DNA of 56,721 nucleotides from Bacteroidia bacterium (GTDB lineage Bacteria > Bacteroidota > Bacteroidia > Palsa-965): positions 91,584-148,304 of the forward strand of contig JAKLJE010000012.1 of NCBI GenBank assembly GCA_023151315.1, read 5' to 3'. This document shows positions 19,001 to 27,529 of this stretch, in pieces (position 1 is the stretch's first letter; each line of letters begins with the position of its first letter). Below the pieces are notes generated by a model that ran no database searches, was not told the DNA's origin, and saw only the letters and a list, made by a program, of their open reading frames with translations. The translations under genes were made by a program, and so were the position numbers.

Positions 19001-19116
19001 CGGTGATTGGTTAAGATGATTCTAAAGATAACAAAATCCGTACCGCTTCTGATTCGACCTCAAAACGATCAATTTTTGCGTTTAATCATTAGTTTAATGA
19101 ATAAACAAAATATTTA

Positions 19117-19124
19117 TATATTTG
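19117..19124 (+). promoter_or_regulatory. -7 promoter element of the comM-like gene (TATATTTG)
   Basis: TATATTTG is a perfect TAnnTTTG match in a very AT-rich stretch, 73 nt upstream of the ATG at 19198. It predicts a leader of about 70 nt. The -33 region is not clear. Confidence 0.45.
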
Positions 19125-19197
19125 CAATCATAGATTGAGTAGGATTAGATGCAAGCTCGTTACGAAGAATCAGTACTTATTAAACCTTTTATTAATT

Positions 19198-20736
19198 ATG
19201 TCTTTAGTCAAATCTTTTGGATGTGCCGTGTTCGGCATTGAAGCGACAGTAGTTACGGTAGAAGTAAACATTGATACAGGAATCAACTACCACATTGTAG
19301 GATTGCCGGACAGCGCAATCAAAGAATCGCAACAACGTATTGATGCCGCACTGCGGAATAACGGATATAAAATTCCGGGAAAGAAAATCACTGTGAATCT
19401 CGCCCCGGCTGATGTGCGCAAGGAAGGTTCAGCCTATGATCTGCCGATTGCGATTTCAATTCTTTGCGCTTCAGAGCAATTGGTTACGGATATCCTGGAC
19501 TCAACAATTATCATGGGTGAATTGGCTTTGGATGGAGTTCTTCGTCCTGTGCGCGGCGCATTACTCATGGCCATTCGTGCCAGAGACAGCGGATATAAAC
19601 GACTTATTCTTCCATCAGAAAATGCTGCGGAAGCGGGCGTGGTTGATGGCGTTGAAATCTACAGTTGTGCGCACATCTCAGAAGTGATTTCAATGCTTCA
19701 GAATCAGGAATCAATGAAACCCTACGTACACTCGGTGATGACAGTGGTGCGTGGTGTTCAGCAACCTGAATTTGATTTTGCAGATGTGTGCGGACAGGAG
19801 AATATTAAGCGTGCTTTGGAAATTGCTGCATCCGGCGGTCACAATATTCTTATGATCGGTCCGCCCGGCGCAGGTAAAACCATGTTGGCACGCAGACTGC
19901 CTGGCATCTTGCCGCCGATGACAAATGATGAAGCGCTGGAAACAACAAAGATTCATTCCGTTGCAGGCAAAACAGGGAAGAACACCGGCCTGATTTTAAC
20001 TCGCCCGTTTCGCGCACCGCATCATACAATTTCTGATGTGGCTCTCGTTGGAGGAGGCGGTAATCCGCAACCCGGAGAAATTTCATTGGCGCATAACGGT
20101 GTGTTGTTTCTCGATGAATTACCGGAATACAAACGCACAGTTCTTGAAGTGATGCGTCAGCCGCTTGAAGATCGTGTTGTTACAATTTCCCGCGCGCGGT
20201 TTTCGGTGAATTATCCTGCAGGGTTCATGCTCGTTTCGTCAATGAATCCTTGTCCTTGCGGATATTTCAATCATCCGGAGAAACAGTGCGTATGTCCGCC
20301 GGGAACAGTACAGAAGTATCTGAATCGCATTTCCGGCCCGCTTCTCGATAGAATTGATATTCACATTGAAGTAACTCCTGTTTCATTCAGTGAACTTACC
20401 CGGAAACATCATTCGGAGTCAAGTGAAACAATTCGGGAAAGAGTGGTGCGCGCACGTCGGATTCAAATGCAACGCTTTGCAGATAACGAAGGTGTTCACT
20501 GTAACGCACAGATGAGCGCAGGATTGTTGCGACACGTCTGTCACATCGATGAAAGCGGAATGGCATTACTGAAAACCGCAATGGAAAAACTCGGATTGTC
20601 GGCGCGTGCGTATGATCGCATACTTAAAGTTTCGAGAACAATTGCAGATCTTGCCGGAAGCGAAAGAATAGAAGCAGAGCATCTCGCCGAAGCAATTCAA
20701 TACCGCAGTCTGGATCGAGACAGTTGGGCAGCGTAA
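19198..20736 (+). CDS. comM: YifB/ComM family Mg-chelatase-like AAA+ ATPase
   Basis: A 512-residue ATPase. ComM is a hexameric helicase that extends branch migration during uptake and recombination of DNA in transformable bacteria. The order is an N-terminal Lon-protease-like fold (residues ~1-170), AAA+ core with Walker A 'GPPGAGKT' (~220) and Walker B 'GVLFLDELPEYK' (~303), a Cys-rich insertion 'NPCPCGYFNHPEKQCVC' (~349), and a C-terminal Mg-chelatase domain. The start is set at the ATG in 'MSLVKSFGCAVFGIEA', the family's normal beginning, not at the non-ATG codon 63 nt upstream. It converges with the flavoprotein gene with no gap. Confidence 0.92.
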   Translation: MSLVKSFGCAVFGIEATVVTVEVNIDTGINYHIVGLPDSAIKESQQRIDAALRNNGYKIPGKKITVNLAPADVRKEGSAYDLPIAISILCASEQLVTDILDSTIIMGELALDGVLRPVRGALLMAIRARDSGYKRLILPSENAAEAGVVDGVEIYSCAHISEVISMLQNQESMKPYVHSVMTVVRGVQQPEFDFADVCGQENIKRALEIAASGGHNILMIGPPGAGKTMLARRLPGILPPMTNDEALETTKIHSVAGKTGKNTGLILTRPFRAPHHTISDVALVGGGGNPQPGEISLAHNGVLFLDELPEYKRTVLEVMRQPLEDRVVTISRARFSVNYPAGFMLVSSMNPCPCGYFNHPEKQCVCPPGTVQKYLNRISGPLLDRIDIHIEVTPVSFSELTRKHHSESSETIRERVVRARRIQMQRFADNEGVHCNAQMSAGLLRHVCHIDESGMALLKTAMEKLGLSARAYDRILKVSRTIADLAGSERIEAEHLAEAIQYRSLDRDSWAA

Positions 20737-22137
20737 TCAGGACTTGCCCAATAATCCTGGAGCAACGCGATCGGTGTTCGGAAGGTGGCCATATACATCC
20801 TCAAACGAATAACGGCAGAATTCCTGGTCAGGATATTCCTGCGCTTGCGATTTTACGAAGTGAACAAACTTATTGAATTGTTTTTCGTTGTTCAGTTGAT
20901 CGAGAAACTCTTCGTATTTTTTGTATTCGGAAAAGAAATCTCCGGCAAGCAAGTAATGAAACGCTTCATACGCATTCAGAAACTTCTGGTAGCCGTTATC
21001 GTTTACACCTGCATGTGAGAAGTTGAGTAAGTCGGGTTGATAGAATAGACGTACAAATTTTTCTACCAACCGATACGCTCCTTCAATTTTAGAGAACTCC
21101 GTTTTGAATTGCTCCTGACCGCGTTCTTTGCCTTCGCGAAGTTGTACGTCAATGCACCTTGAAGCACGCTCGGCAACCTCCATCGCAATGTAAATTCCGC
21201 TGGAAAAAATCGGATCGAGAAAAGCGCCTGAATCACCTACATGTACATAGTTGGTTCCGTATTTCTTCTCTACACTGAATGAGTAATCGCCCAGAACCTG
21301 TACTGCATGTTCTATATCAGCATCAGCAAGTATCTGCTTCAGGTTTTCGGCAAATCCTACTTCTTGTCTGTAAAGCAACTCCTTCCAATTATCACCGAGA
21401 ATTTTCTTTTGCTCGCGCACATAAGAATTGTTGAGCGTAACACCAATGCTCAGGTGATTTCTTCCGACCGGAATTACCCAAAGCCATCCCAGTTTTTCTC
21501 CTCCGAGGTAAATTATCTTGATGAGTCCGCCGGTTAAAGCTGCATCGTATTTCGTATTTATCCAATGTGTGAATAATGCAACACGATCCAAACCTGGATA
21601 AGGCTTGCGAACGTTCATTGATGAAGCCAAAAAAGAATGTTGACCACTGGCATCTATCAGAAAGCGTGCTCGAACCGTTTGTTCTGTCCCGTCATGCAAA
21701 ATCACTTTTACAGCAGCACTTTCCGGATCACTCAGATCCGCTGAACGCACTGTTGCGCCTTCATAAATTTCCGCACCGAGAGTTCTTGCTCGTTTCAATA
21801 TCGCATGATCAAATGGTGCTCGCAGTGTATGCATTGACATCTGAGCTCCGTCATTCATTATGCGATCAAAGCACCATACAGATTGACGCTTACCATCTGC
21901 ATCGACAAAATTCACACCCGGCTTCATCGTCGAATACTGCATCACATCTTCCAGTACACCCATCTCCTTCAGCTTGTAATAAGTGAATGGAATAAGTGAT
22001 TCTCCAACATGGTCACGCGGGAAAATTTCCTTTTCAAATAAGGCAACTTTGTAGCCTTTCTGTCGAAGGTAAATTGCGGAAGAAGACCCGCCGGGACCTC
22101 CGCCGATAATGATTATATCGTAGTTGAATTCAATCAT
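20737..22137 (-). CDS. FAD-dependent oxidoreductase, flavin-dependent halogenase-like
   Basis: A 466-residue flavoprotein of the tryptophan-halogenase/geranylgeranyl-reductase superfamily. An FAD-binding GxGxxG is at residues 12-17 (GGGPGG). 'FPRDHVGESLIP' at 39-50 is typical of the halogenase-like branch. The halogenase fingerprint WxWxIP is present as WLWVIP at 218-223, and K72 in 'MKPGVNF' sits where the catalytic Lys of FAD-dependent halogenases would be expected. 'GDSGAFLDPIFSSG' is the usual second FAD motif. Start: the ATG at 22137; the codon before it is a TTG. The product could be a halogenase, a hydroxylase or a reductase. No dedicated flavin reductase is nearby. It borders the aromatic island but has no island operator. 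Confidence 0.75.
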   Translation of the reverse strand: MIEFNYDIIIIGGGPGGSSSAIYLRQKGYKVALFEKEIFPRDHVGESLIPFTYYKLKEMGVLEDVMQYSTMKPGVNFVDADGKRQSVWCFDRIMNDGAQMSMHTLRAPFDHAILKRARTLGAEIYEGATVRSADLSDPESAAVKVILHDGTEQTVRARFLIDASGQHSFLASSMNVRKPYPGLDRVALFTHWINTKYDAALTGGLIKIIYLGGEKLGWLWVIPVGRNHLSIGVTLNNSYVREQKKILGDNWKELLYRQEVGFAENLKQILADADIEHAVQVLGDYSFSVEKKYGTNYVHVGDSGAFLDPIFSSGIYIAMEVAERASRCIDVQLREGKERGQEQFKTEFSKIEGAYRLVEKFVRLFYQPDLLNFSHAGVNDNGYQKFLNAYEAFHYLLAGDFFSEYKKYEEFLDQLNNEKQFNKFVHFVKSQAQEYPDQEFCRYSFEDVYGHLPNTDRVAPGLLGKS

Positions 22138-22142
22138 CAATC

Positions 22143-22150
22143 TAAAATTA
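22143..22150 (-). promoter_or_regulatory. Possible -7 element of the halogenase-like gene (TAATTTTA)
   Basis: The minus strand reads TAATTTTA-GATTG-ATG: one mismatch from TAnnTTTG and 5 nt from the start codon, matching the leaderless arrangement at four other genes in the window. Confidence 0.3.
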
Positions 22151-22310
22151 GCAATAACAGACGGAATTATCTAGAAATCGATGTCAATCATTAATAGTAG
22201 TAAACATTTATTTGGACACACTGATGTTTGCTGCAAAACGATTGCTCTTATAGTTTGTAGTGGTTTCTTATGGTTTATCCCATCTGTCCAAGAACCGCCC
22301 CGAAGGTATT

Positions 22311-22324
22311 ATGATATATATCAT
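22311..22324 (+). promoter_or_regulatory. CRP/FNR-like operator O1 upstream of the 4-hydroxybenzoyl-CoA reductase operon
   Basis: ATGATATATATCAT is a perfect 14-bp palindrome, 60 nt before the first ATG of the operon. Its core TGA-N6-TCA has the half-site spacing of CRP/FNR family sites. The same pattern (ATGAY-N4-RTCAT) recurs twice at the other end of the island. A weak -7-like GAACTTTA starts 29.5 bp from its centre, fitting activation from about -42. No regulator gene is in the window. Confidence 0.6.
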
Positions 22325-22384
22325 TTATCAATCAACTCCATGTGAGGAACTTTATGAGATAGTCAAACAGTGCAATTCATCCGG

Positions 22385-22993
22385 ATGTCTTCAATAAAAA
22401 CGGGTCTGATCATATTGGCGGCAGGAACTTCTTCCAGGATGGGCACGTGTAAATATTTATTACCCGATCGTAACGGTCATCCCATTTTAGAAAGCATATT
22501 GAAGAGTGCATCTCAGTTTGCTTTTTCAACTGTTGCAATTGTGACTTCTTTTGAGAACGCAGACGCTGTTGGGGAAATATGCCGTCAGTTTAAGCAACTG
22601 AACGTGGTTGTTGTGTGTAATCCGAAGCAGGAGTTGGGGCGATTTTATTCTGTACAACTTGGACTGCGTTCTGTATCGGAAGCGGATTACTGTTTTATTC
22701 ACAATGCAGACAATCCTTCGCTGCAAACGGCGACTTTGAAGTTGATGTATGCCAATCGGAGCAACGCTTCGGTGATTATTCCTGTTTACGGGAACAAGGG
22801 CGGTCATCCGGTTTTAGTTAACGCCAACGTAATGGTGAGTTTGTGTTCTGCAGATAGTGATAGCGTATTGAATGTGGAGTTAAAGAAAGCTGACAATCTC
22901 AGAGTGGAAACAAAAGATTCGGGCATATTGATTGATCTTGATACTTCTGATGCGTACAGAGAATATATCACCGGAGAATTCAGCTTAATATGA
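22385..22993 (+). CDS. mocA: Molybdenum cofactor cytidylyltransferase-like protein (MocA/MobA-like)
   Basis: A 202-residue NTP transferase that would attach CMP to molybdopterin, making the cytosine dinucleotide cofactor of Mo hydroxylases. The family start 'LIILAAGTSSRMG' and the acceptor-site motif 'PVYGNKGGHPVLV' are present, with 'IHNADNPSL' in the middle where the family binds metal. The start is placed at the ATG in 'MSSIKTG'; a GTG 15 nt upstream is possible. It is the first gene of the operon and overlaps the next by 4 nt (ATGA). Its position ahead of a Mo hydroxylase explains the role. Confidence 0.85.
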   Translation: MSSIKTGLIILAAGTSSRMGTCKYLLPDRNGHPILESILKSASQFAFSTVAIVTSFENADAVGEICRQFKQLNVVVVCNPKQELGRFYSVQLGLRSVSEADYCFIHNADNPSLQTATLKLMYANRSNASVIIPVYGNKGGHPVLVNANVMVSLCSADSDSVLNVELKKADNLRVETKDSGILIDLDTSDAYREYITGEFSLI

Positions 22994-23802
22994 AGAACAT
23001 TTTTGATGAAATGCATGAAGTATTGAAACGCGGTGAACATTGTGCGCTGTGCACCATTGTTGCTACCAAAGGTTCAACACCATTAAAGGCCGGGGCGAAA
23101 ATGGTTGTTACATCTTCAGGAAAAATATTCGGAACGATCGGCGGCGGAGACCTTGAGAAAACGGTAATCGAAAATGCGCTTAATGTAATCAACATCGGAC
23201 AATCGGAAATGTATTCGCACAATTTGCTGCAGCAGCACGGAATGTGTTGTGGTGGTTCGGTGAGTATTTTCATTGATTTTATCAGCGCTCCCGATCGCCT
23301 TTACATATTTGGATCAGGTCACGTCGGAAGGGCGTTAGGCGAGGTAATGAACAGACTCAGCTTTGAGGTGTACGTGATAGATGATCGCAAGGAGGAACTG
23401 GATAAAATGCGTTCATCAGAGATACACAAACTGCCGTTTCACCATTCAGAAATACTGCCGCGACTGCCTTTCGGTAAGAATGTGTATGTCGCTGTAATGA
23501 CTCGTGATCATACGATGGATCGGGAGATTCTTGCTTCATGTATTCAGCGCAAATACGGATACCTCGGAATGATCGGAAGTATGCGCAAAGTTGAAGTGAC
23601 GCGCAAAATGTTCATTTCAGGATGCATTTGTACTGCAGAAGAATTTGCTGCGGTAGATACTCCGATGGGTTTCAATATTAATGCACAAAGTCCTGAGGAA
23701 ATTGCGATAAGCATTGCAGCGAAAATCATACAGGTAAAAAATACGGCATTCAGTGTTTCAAACATTGAAGCCGCTCAAAAGATTAATAAGATCACAAAAT
23801 GA
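22990..23802 (+). CDS. xdhC: XdhC/CoxI family molybdenum cofactor insertion chaperone
   Basis: A 270-residue protein. XdhC-type chaperones bind sulfurated Mo cofactor and hand it to xanthine-dehydrogenase-type enzymes. The N-terminal XdhC/CoxI domain shows 'IVATKGSTPLKAGAKM' and 'GTIGGGDLE', and the C-terminal Rossmann-like domain shows 'YIFGSGHVGRALGEV' and 'GYLGMIGSMRKVE'. Length is normal. It overlaps its neighbours by 4 nt on both sides, so it should be made together with the reductase it serves. Confidence 0.9.
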   Translation: MKNIFDEMHEVLKRGEHCALCTIVATKGSTPLKAGAKMVVTSSGKIFGTIGGGDLEKTVIENALNVINIGQSEMYSHNLLQQHGMCCGGSVSIFIDFISAPDRLYIFGSGHVGRALGEVMNRLSFEVYVIDDRKEELDKMRSSEIHKLPFHHSEILPRLPFGKNVYVAVMTRDHTMDREILASCIQRKYGYLGMIGSMRKVEVTRKMFISGCICTAEEFAAVDTPMGFNINAQSPEEIAISIAAKIIQVKNTAFSVSNIEAAQKINKITK

Positions 23803-26591
23803 GATTGATAACATTAAAAGTAAACGGAACCGATCATACAGTTACAGCTGAAGACCATGATACATTGGCTCGTGTTTTACGTGACAAAATTCATCTGACC
23901 GGAACCAAAACAGGATGCGAACAGGGAAGTTGCGGAGCATGTACCGTGCTTGTTGATGGTAAACCGGTTCAAAGCTGCATTACATTGGCTTTTCGTTGTG
24001 AAGGAAAGAACATTGCAACTATTGAAGGTGTTGCGGAGAACGGACAGCTGCATGCCCTGCAGCAGAAGTTTGTAGAATACGGAGCGATTCAGTGCGGTTA
24101 TTGCACGCCCGGAATGATAATGACGGCGCTCGCGTTTCTGAAGGAAAATCCAAAGCCGACCAAAGATGAAATCCGGGAAGCTATTTCAGGAAATCTTTGT
24201 CGCTGTACAGGTTACATAAAAATAATTGATGCCATTGATGCATATGTGAACAACAAAAGCAATTGTGGCTGCGGTGGTACATGCTCAGAAGACAAAGAGA
24301 AGCATTTGGTCGGTGTAGGACGACCATATATTGAAGCCGGAAAGAAAGTTACCGGGTCGGCCGATTATGCAGATGACATAAAAATCAAAAATGCACTGCA
24401 CTGTAGATTTCTGCGTAGTATTTTCCCTCATGCACGGATAAAATCGATTAATACAGAAGCAGTTTCAGCAATAAGAGGAGTCAAGTATGTACTTACGGGA
24501 AAAGAGCTGCCAATTGCTTTCGGGGTACTTCCTATTTCTCAGGATGAAACTGCTATGGCTGTTGACAAAACCAGATACGTGGGCGAAGTCGTGGCTGCAG
24601 TTGCTGCAGAAACGGAGGAAGCTGCTGAAGCCGCATGTAAAGCGATAAAAGTGGAGTATGAACAATTGCATCCGTTTTTTGAAATGGATGAATCCGTAAA
24701 TGATGTGGGAGCCAATGAAAAGATTCATGCGCATTGCAAATTCAACAACAATATTCACAAGAAAGCCGAATTGCGTTTCGGAGATCAGAAGGCTGAACTT
24801 GGCAAAGCTGAACACCGACTGGATATGTCCTTTGAATTCAAAGGCGTGACACATGCATTCACTGAACCGCATGCTGCAACTGCTTGGTGGGACGAGAACG
24901 GTTTGACAATTATTACTGCCACACAAGTGCCTCATTACTTGCACCGATATCTTGCAAAAGTACTGGAAGTGCCAATGAGCCGCGTTCGCGTAATAAAGCC
25001 GTACGTTGGAGGAGGATTCGGTGGTAAGAGTGATCCTTTTCCACATGAGATTATAATTGCTCATCTGGCGAGAAAGACAGGAAGACCTGTTAAAACAAGA
25101 TTCAGTCGTGAAGAAGTTTTCCTGAGCAATCACGGACGCCATCCAAGTAAAATTAAAATGTCACTTGGTGTGGATAATAATGGACTTATGAAAGTGCTGG
25201 ATGCCGATATTGTTATTGATGGAGGTGCGTATGGCAGTTTCGGAGTTGTGACATCTTACTATAACGGAGTACTGCTCCAGGCTCCTTATAAGCTGGATAA
25301 TTTCGGTTTTAAAACGCTGAGAGTGTATACAAATAAACCTCAGTCGGGGGCAATGCGAGGTCATGGAGCGGTCAACTCTCGCTATGCAATTGAGACGATG
25401 CTGGATATCATGGCAGCAAAACTTAAGATGGATCCTTGTGAGTTGCGCATGAAGAATTTCCTGACTTCTGATACACTGACGGTCGGACAGTACAGAATCA
25501 CTTCCAACGGAAGCAGGTTAAGTCTTGAAAAAGTAATGGAGCAATCGCGGTGGAAAGAGCGCTATGGAAAACTGCCATACGGTCACGGTATCGGTGTTGC
25601 ATGCGGATTCTTCATCAGCGGAAGTGCTTTGCCGATTCATTGGAATGAATATCCGCAGTCTGTTGTACATCTTAAAGTAGATCTTGATGGAAGAGTTCTG
25701 ATCACTTCTGGAGCAAGCGATATAGGACAGGGAAGTGATACAATGCTCGCGGTGATAGTTGGTGAAGTGCTGGGAATCGGAATGGAAGATATGTTTGTGG
25801 TTGCAGCTGATACTTTGCTGACTCCGATCGATCTTGGTAGTTATTCAAGTCGCGTAACGTTTATGGCAGGCAATGCTGCAAAGTCTGCTGCAGAAAACCT
25901 CAAGGCGAAAATACTTGAAGGTGTGGCGAAGCATACACAGTCGGCAATCGAAGATCTGATAATGGAAAAAGGCCGTGTGTTCACTTCGGATAAAAAGGTT
26001 GACTTGTCCTGGAAAGATGCAATTGAAATGGCAACCCGGAAAGTCGGTGCGCTGAATTCAAGTGGCGCTTACAATTCTCCGAAACTCGGCGGAGATTTCA
26101 AGGGTGCTGGAGCCGGACTGAGTCCTTCATACAGCTTCGGTGCACTTGTTGCGGAAGTAAAGGTTGATCCGAAAACCGGATTTGTGAAAGTATTGAATAT
26201 GTGGGGTGCACACGATTGCGGCAAGGCGTTGAACCCGTTGGCTGTTGAAGGTCAATTACAGGGATCATGGCATATGGGAATGGGGCAGGCCGTAAGTGAA
26301 GAAATGTTGTACTACAAGGGACTTCTGGCAAATGCAAATTTCATTAACTACAAAATCCCGACTTCACTGGATGTGCCGGATATTCACACCAATATAATTG
26401 AGACAATTGATCCTGAAGGTCCGTTTGGAGGTAAGGAATGCGGTGAAGGAGCTTTACATCCTTCAATTCCGGCAATCACAAATGCGATTTACGATGCAGT
26501 AGGAATCAGAATAACATCATTGCCGGTTAAGCCGGAAGATGTGCTTCAGAAGATCAATGAACTGAAAAGTAAAACACCTGAATTAGCATGA
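23799..26591 (+). CDS. hcrA: 4-hydroxybenzoyl-CoA reductase, fused FeS (gamma) and Mo (alpha) subunits
   Basis: A 930-residue Mo hydroxylase chain. Residues 1-150 are the two-cluster FeS subunit: C40, C45, C48, C60 for the plant-type [2Fe-2S] cluster and C99, C102, C134, C136 for the second. A Cys-rich linker (C156, C158, C162) leads to the Mo subunit, with 'PYVGGGFGGK' for cofactor binding and the catalytic Glu in 'GGKECGEG' near the end. 'VLPISQDETA' resembles HcrA. The length is close to the sum of separate HcrC and HcrA. The enzyme removes the para-hydroxyl of 4-hydroxybenzoyl-CoA with ferredoxin electrons to give benzoyl-CoA. The following FAD subunit makes this assignment stronger than xanthine dehydrogenase; the fused layout also occurs in aldehyde oxidoreductases. 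Confidence 0.85.
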   Translation: MRLITLKVNGTDHTVTAEDHDTLARVLRDKIHLTGTKTGCEQGSCGACTVLVDGKPVQSCITLAFRCEGKNIATIEGVAENGQLHALQQKFVEYGAIQCGYCTPGMIMTALAFLKENPKPTKDEIREAISGNLCRCTGYIKIIDAIDAYVNNKSNCGCGGTCSEDKEKHLVGVGRPYIEAGKKVTGSADYADDIKIKNALHCRFLRSIFPHARIKSINTEAVSAIRGVKYVLTGKELPIAFGVLPISQDETAMAVDKTRYVGEVVAAVAAETEEAAEAACKAIKVEYEQLHPFFEMDESVNDVGANEKIHAHCKFNNNIHKKAELRFGDQKAELGKAEHRLDMSFEFKGVTHAFTEPHAATAWWDENGLTIITATQVPHYLHRYLAKVLEVPMSRVRVIKPYVGGGFGGKSDPFPHEIIIAHLARKTGRPVKTRFSREEVFLSNHGRHPSKIKMSLGVDNNGLMKVLDADIVIDGGAYGSFGVVTSYYNGVLLQAPYKLDNFGFKTLRVYTNKPQSGAMRGHGAVNSRYAIETMLDIMAAKLKMDPCELRMKNFLTSDTLTVGQYRITSNGSRLSLEKVMEQSRWKERYGKLPYGHGIGVACGFFISGSALPIHWNEYPQSVVHLKVDLDGRVLITSGASDIGQGSDTMLAVIVGEVLGIGMEDMFVVAADTLLTPIDLGSYSSRVTFMAGNAAKSAAENLKAKILEGVAKHTQSAIEDLIMEKGRVFTSDKKVDLSWKDAIEMATRKVGALNSSGAYNSPKLGGDFKGAGAGLSPSYSFGALVAEVKVDPKTGFVKVLNMWGAHDCGKALNPLAVEGQLQGSWHMGMGQAVSEEMLYYKGLLANANFINYKIPTSLDVPDIHTNIIETIDPEGPFGGKECGEGALHPSIPAITNAIYDAVGIRITSLPVKPEDVLQKINELKSKTPELA

Positions 26592-27529
26592 AAATCATTG
26601 ATAAAAAATACATAAGAGCCGCGGGCGTTCAGGAAGCACTGGATATTGCGCGTCATAATAACAGGCATGCACGTTTCATTGCAGGGGGTACTGATGTAAT
26701 GGTTAACAAGCAGCAGGGTAATGAGAATTCAGAGGTGCTTATTGACATTTCTGATATCCATGAACTCAAAGGAATAAACGTGGGGAATGAGTTCGTTAGC
26801 ATCGGCCCTCTGGTTTCACTCGAGGAGATAACCAAAAGTGCGGAACTGCGAAAATTATTTCCTGCTTTGTGCGATGCGGCCAGATCTGTGGGAACTCCTT
26901 TGATCAGAGCTACAGCCACTATCGGTGGAAATGTCTTGTGTGAAAATCGTTGTCTGTATTATAATCAATCTGAATGGTGGCGCGAAGCAGTTGGGTATTG
27001 CCTGAAATGTGAAGGTGATATTTGCATTGCAACGGGCGGACCTAATGCATGTTTTTCAGAGTTAGTGTCAGATACTGTGCCGGTTCTTGTGAGTATGGAA
27101 GCTAAAATCCGTTACTATCATTTCAACGGTGAAGAAAAGTATGTTCTGTTGAAAGATATCTACACAGGCAACGGTGTTCGTCCCCGACTGATCAGCAATA
27201 CTGATCTCGTTACGGAGTTGGTAATTCCTGCCAATAAAGGTTTTCGCTGTGTCTTCAATAAATTGAGATTGCGCGAATCCCTGGAGTTTACATCATTGTC
27301 CAGTTCGGTTTCAATTGACAATGAAGGAAAGATAAGAATTGCACTGGCCGGTGTTGATCCGAAACCGGTATATCTCGAGACTCATAAAGGTGAAACCGTA
27401 GAAGAAGTAGTTAAAAAACTGCTGAAGTTGTCTCGTGCGGTTGATAACGATGTCTTCTCGCGAAACTATCGCAGAGATATGGTGAAAGTCTTTATTGAAA
27501 AAAGTTATAAGGAGCTTGGACTGATATGA
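26588..27529 (+). CDS. hcrB: 4-hydroxybenzoyl-CoA reductase, FAD and [4Fe-4S] (beta) subunit
   Basis: A 313-residue FAD-binding subunit of the CO dehydrogenase/xanthine oxidase family ('FIAGGTDVMV' ~30-39, 'ATATIGGNVL' ~108-117). It carries an insertion absent from ordinary family members, about residues 118-160, with Cys at 122, 138, 146 and 155 around 'YYNQSEWW'. In the Thauera enzyme these positions bind an extra [4Fe-4S] cluster that relays electrons from ferredoxin; I recall the same numbering there. Two more Cys (118, 141) lie nearby. This loop is the best single piece of evidence that the operon encodes 4-hydroxybenzoyl-CoA reductase. It overlaps both neighbours by 4 nt. Confidence 0.9.
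   Translation: MKIIDKKYIRAAGVQEALDIARHNNRHARFIAGGTDVMVNKQQGNENSEVLIDISDIHELKGINVGNEFVSIGPLVSLEEITKSAELRKLFPALCDAARSVGTPLIRATATIGGNVLCENRCLYYNQSEWWREAVGYCLKCEGDICIATGGPNACFSELVSDTVPVLVSMEAKIRYYHFNGEEKYVLLKDIYTGNGVRPRLISNTDLVTELVIPANKGFRCVFNKLRLRESLEFTSLSSSVSIDNEGKIRIALAGVDPKPVYLETHKGETVEEVVKKLLKLSRAVDNDVFSRNYRRDMVKVFIEKSYKELGLI

Noticed and set aside
19135-19197. Longer N-terminus of the ComM-like protein
   Set aside because: The first codon there is not ATG and the added residues do not match the family; the ATG at 19198 begins the conserved 'MSLVKSFG' start.
24465-25142. 225-codon open frame on the minus strand inside the 4-hydroxybenzoyl-CoA reductase gene
   Set aside because: It lies opposite a strongly conserved coding region, has a low-complexity Cys/Phe/Ser-rich translation and no family features; it is a shadow frame.
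23799-27529. Assignment as xanthine dehydrogenase or a generic aldehyde oxidoreductase
   Set aside because: The FAD subunit has the four-Cys [4Fe-4S] loop specific to 4-hydroxybenzoyl-CoA reductase, and the neighbours are benzoyl-CoA pathway genes.
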